From assembly GCA_937911855.1 (NCBI GenBank), contig CALDPK010000083.1, forward strand, positions 1-7,387: a DNA stretch of 7,387 nucleotides, read 5' to 3'. Shown in pieces: positions 5,921 through 7,387 of the stretch. The translations under genes and the position numbers were made by a program. Source of the DNA: an uncultured Trueperaceae bacterium (lineage in GTDB: Bacteria > Deinococcota > Deinococci > Deinococcales > Trueperaceae). Every line of letters starts with the position of its first letter. Positions within the stretch are counted from its first letter, which is position 1. The notes under the pieces are model-generated. The model was not told where the DNA came from and did not search any database. It was given only the letters and a program-made list of their open reading frames with translations.

Positions 5921-6502
5921 TCAGGCCAGGTCGACTTCCAGCTCTCCCAGCAGGCTGAGCGCTTCAGGCAGGCTGACTTTCATGCCCCTGATCCGGTTGC
6001 TGAACGGGGAGACCTGATAGTTGCGGGCCGTACGCAGGTCGGCACCTGCCAGGTTGTTCTGCAGGAACACGCAGCGGCTGAGGTCGCAGTCGGCGAAGCT
6101 GACTTTCTCCAGCTCGCAGCGCCTGAAGTCCGCTTCGCGGAAGATGCAGCCGTCGAACGAGCAGTCGGTCAGGTCGAGCCTGTCGAAGGAACAGAAGCTG
6201 AGGTCGCAACTCTTGAAGCTGGCATGCACGCCCATGGCGCCCTGGACGACTACCGAGAAGTTGACGCCGGTCAGGCGGGTGCCGTCGAAAACCACGTTCT
6301 GCAGCAGCGTATCGTTGAGGATAACCAGCGGCATCTCGCAGCGCTCGAAAGTGCATTCCGCCAGGTGCGCTCCGGTGAAGTCTGCTTCCGTCAGGTCGCA
6401 GTCCTCGAACCGGCAGCCCAGGAACGTGGTTCCGGCCGTGACCAGGTCGCCTGGTTTGAGGCCCTGGAAGTGTTCATCGGTATAGCGAAGCTCGTCCGTC
6501 AC
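5921..6502 (-). CDS. Pentapeptide-repeat protein (Qnr/McbG-like size)
   Basis: The 193-residue protein shows A(D/N)LxX-type pentapeptide repeats from about residue 25 to 160, for example FEDCDLTEADFTGAHLAEC and FREADFRRCELEKVSFADC. These predict a right-handed quadrilateral beta helix. The repeats are cysteine-rich (about eleven Cys) and are loosest around residues 55-95. The tail NYQVSPFSNRIRGMKVSLPEALSLL is a recurrent C-terminus of such proteins, where a helix caps the coil. Related proteins of this size (Qnr, MfpA, McbG) mimic DNA and protect gyrase or topoisomerase IV, but most pentapeptide proteins have no known role and sequence alone does not show one here. The start is a GTG at 6500-6502 without a clear ribosome-binding site; a nearby ATG at 6507-6509 is out of frame. 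Confidence 0.9.
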   Translation of the reverse strand: MTDELRYTDEHFQGLKPGDLVTAGTTFLGCRFEDCDLTEADFTGAHLAECTFERCEMPLVILNDTLLQNVVFDGTRLTGVNFSVVVQGAMGVHASFKSCDLSFCSFDRLDLTDCSFDGCIFREADFRRCELEKVSFADCDLSRCVFLQNNLAGADLRTARNYQVSPFSNRIRGMKVSLPEALSLLGELEVDLA

Positions 6503-6511
6503 TTGCCATGC

Positions 6512-6520
6512 AGATTAGCA
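6512..6520 (-). promoter_or_regulatory. Extended -10 element before the pentapeptide-repeat gene
   Basis: On the minus strand TGCTAATCT (6520-6512) combines a TGn extension with TAATCT, a good -10. Only nine bases separate it from the GTG start, so the transcript would begin within a few bases of the start codon and be (nearly) leaderless. This explains the lack of a Shine-Dalgarno sequence. Confidence 0.45.
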
Positions 6521-6546
6521 CCGGCGTGGTTTGGTACGGGCGCGGC

Positions 6547-6575
6547 TGGGCAAACGGCTGCGGGGCTGCTAAAAT
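6547..6575 (+). promoter_or_regulatory. Promoter of the tRNA gene
   Basis: TGGGCA (6547-6552, 4 of 6 to the -35 consensus) is followed by exactly 17 bases and then TAAAAT (6570-6575, 5 of 6 to the -10 consensus). Transcription would begin near 6582, leaving a 5' leader of about 28 bases before the mature tRNA. Confidence 0.65.
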
Positions 6576-6609
6576 GTTCAATCGGCGCAAATCGCGTCTC
6601 ATGAGGCAG

Positions 6610-6686
6610 GGGCCCTTAGCTCAGTTGGTTAGAGCAGTCGACTCATAATCGATTGGTCGCCGGTTCAAGTCCGGCAGGGCCCACCA
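6610..6686 (+). tRNA. tRNA with anticodon CAT, most likely tRNA-Ile2 (lysidine-modified)
   Basis: The complete cloverleaf can be traced: acceptor GGGCCCT (6610-6616) with AGGGCCC (6676-6682), D stem GCTC/GAGC, anticodon stem GTCGA/TCGAT around loop CTCATAA (6642-6648, anticodon CAT at 6644-6646), a five-base variable loop, T arm GCCGG-TTCAAGT-CCGGC, discriminator A and an encoded CCA (6684-6686). It is not the initiator: position 1-72 is a G-C pair and the anticodon stem lacks the three G-C pairs. The body (CTTAGCTCAG, CGACTCATAATCG, TTGGTCGC, GGTTCAAGTCC, GCAGGG) follows E. coli tRNA-Ile2 far more closely than elongator tRNA-Met. It keeps the C4-G69 and C5-G68 pairs read by TilS, which converts C34 to lysidine so that AUA is decoded. 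Elongator Met remains the alternative. Confidence 0.95.
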
Positions 6687-6691
6687 CATTA

Positions 6692-6717
6692 ACCCCGTCC
6701 TGGCGGGGTCTTCTTTT
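6692..6717 (+). terminator. Rho-independent terminator of the tRNA gene
   Basis: ACCCCG (6692-6697) pairs with CGGGGT (6704-6709) around the six-base loop TCCTGG, followed by CTTCTTTT. It begins five bases after the encoded CCA. The opposite strand lacks a T-run, so it would serve the convergent Fic gene poorly. Confidence 0.85.
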
Positions 6718-6792
6718 ACCCATCGCCCGTTGGGCCCGTTCGCATCCGAATTTGTACCACTCCCGATAGCTCAGGTAGACGTGCACACACTC
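6718..6792. other. Intergenic stretch between tRNA terminator and Fic stop codon
   Basis: These 75 bases hold no gene or terminator for the Fic transcript that I can see. A 14-base piece, ATAGCTCAGGTAGA (6766-6779), resembles the D-arm start of a tRNA but has no cloverleaf around it. Confidence 0.5.
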
Positions 6793-7387
6793 TCAAGTAT
6801 TGATGTCCCCCTCTGTGAGCAAGCATGCCTCCAGGACGGCCCGCGCTAAAGACGCATCGTGATTCACGCCATAAATTAACGCGGCAATCAGGTCCTCAGG
6901 AGCCACACGCTTCCAATCCAGCGTCAGACCGAGCGATGCCGCCCACAAGCTTATGAACAGTCGCTGGGTTCTTCCATTGCCTTCTCTGAACGGATGGATC
7001 ATGTTGAGCTCGACGAAGAAGTAGCTGGCTGCGTCTAGGAAGGCCTCAGAAGACTCCGAGGAAACTCCTGCCTGTACCCGCGGATTAGCGAATAGGGACT
7101 CCGCCACAGCGGGAATCTGCTCCCAGGCGGCAAAGCGGGTTTGTCCTTTGGTGATTGTGACTTGTCTTGTCTGCCCCGCCCATTCATATACGTCCTGGAA
7201 CAGATGTAGATGAAGGTTCTTCAAGAAATCGAAGCTGAACTCAAAAAGCGGTGACGTCAAAAACTGAGCGGTTCTGATCGATACTGTGTTGGCTTCAAAC
7301 TCTGCAAGTACCGAGGCATCCCGGATACCTTCAAGGTTTTTCAGGGTATCGCTATCCGGATAGCAGTAACGCTTATCTTCGCTGTGA
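6793..7387 (-). CDS. Fic-domain protein adenylyltransferase (AMPylase); N-terminus beyond the window
   Basis: The frame is open to the right edge (198 codons before the stop), so the apparent TTG start at 7260 is internal and the true start is outside. The visible N-terminal part, YCYPDSDTLKNLEGIRDASVLAEFEA, is typical of Fic proteins. It continues into FLKNLHLHLFQDVYEWAGQTRQVTITKGQTRFA, the flap region, and the complete catalytic motif HPFREGNGRTQR (coded at 6961-6996), with the His base, the acidic Mg2+ ligand and the phosphate-binding GNGR loop. Such enzymes transfer AMP from ATP to hydroxyl side chains of target proteins; bacterial examples AMPylate gyrase and topoisomerase IV as toxins. 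No inhibitory [ST]xxxE[GN] motif is seen in the visible part. Together with VbhT-like architecture this suggests a class I toxin whose small antitoxin would be encoded upstream, past the right edge. Its GC content is clearly lower than that of its neighbours. Confidence 0.9.
   Translation of the reverse strand, partial: HSEDKRYCYPDSDTLKNLEGIRDASVLAEFEANTVSIRTAQFLTSPLFEFSFDFLKNLHLHLFQDVYEWAGQTRQVTITKGQTRFAAWEQIPAVAESLFANPRVQAGVSSESSEAFLDAASYFFVELNMIHPFREGNGRTQRLFISLWAASLGLTLDWKRVAPEDLIAALIYGVNHDASLARAVLEACLLTEGDINT

Noticed and set aside
6020..6440. Repeated short blocks such as AGGTCGCAGTC.
   Set aside because: They are the DNA reflection of the pentapeptide repeats in the coding sequence, not a CRISPR or independent repeat array.
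6793..6830. CLLTEG at the C-terminus of the Fic protein, close to the class III inhibitory motif [ST]xxxE[GN].
   Set aside because: The position four before Glu is Cys, and comparison with NmFic from memory shows this protein stops before the inhibitory helix, so it is not that motif.
7351..7364. 14-bp perfect palindrome GCTATCCGGATAGC.
   Set aside because: It lies inside the Fic reading frame (C-Y-P-D-S codons) with no promoter nearby, so coincidence of coding sequence is the simpler view.

Overview
The window comes from a GC-rich bacterial chromosome. Gene content, base composition and signal style suggest the Deinococcus lineage. A poxvirus-like topoisomerase IB with Asn in place of the catalytic His, and a -10-like hexamer placed directly before a start codon (the leaderless pattern common in Deinococcus), point that way. 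Both are suggestive only. Ordinary bacterial Shine-Dalgarno sites are also present. The exact 16-bp chromosomal parS sequence TGTTTCACGTGAAACA at 1193-1208 indicates a chromosome (or a ParB-dependent megaplasmid), probably the origin-proximal part.

Layout: (1) 1-1146 (+) is the C-terminal part of a CPA1-type Na+/H+ antiporter with an RCK/TrkA-N domain, cut by the left edge. (2) 1149-1210 holds a strong terminator serving the minus strand, followed by the parS palindrome, both lying just past the stop codon of (3) a nitroreductase (1210-1851, -). (4) A divergent promoter region separates it from (5) a YcaQ/AlkX-like winged-helix DNA glycosylase (1976-3220, +). This gene ends 2 bp from the stop of the convergent (6) inorganic pyrophosphatase gene ppa (3223-3738, -). 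(7) A compact plus-strand operon follows: a DJ-1/PfpI-family protein (3907-4461), a small acidic protein of unknown function (4493-4867) and topoisomerase IB (4871-5917). (8) A pentapeptide-repeat protein (5921-6502, -) converges on the topoisomerase gene with a 3-bp gap. (9) A tRNA gene with anticodon CAT (6610-6686, +) has its own promoter and terminator; its body resembles tRNA-Ile2, the lysidine-modified isoleucine tRNA, rather than tRNA-Met. (10) The right end carries a Fic-domain AMPylase (6793-7387, -), cut at its N-terminus by the edge, with visibly lower GC than the rest.

Most genes fit housekeeping plus stress and DNA-maintenance roles: base-damage or crosslink repair, DNA supercoil relaxation, damaged-protein handling, pyrophosphate removal and ion homeostasis. 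The Fic gene looks like an accessory toxin-type gene next to a tRNA gene, so a mobile-island boundary may begin near 6690. I see no CRISPR array, insertion sequence or clearly new multi-gene system. The observations most worth following are the perfect parS site tucked between a stop codon and its terminator, the tRNA-Ile2 assignment, and the tRNA-flanked Fic gene.
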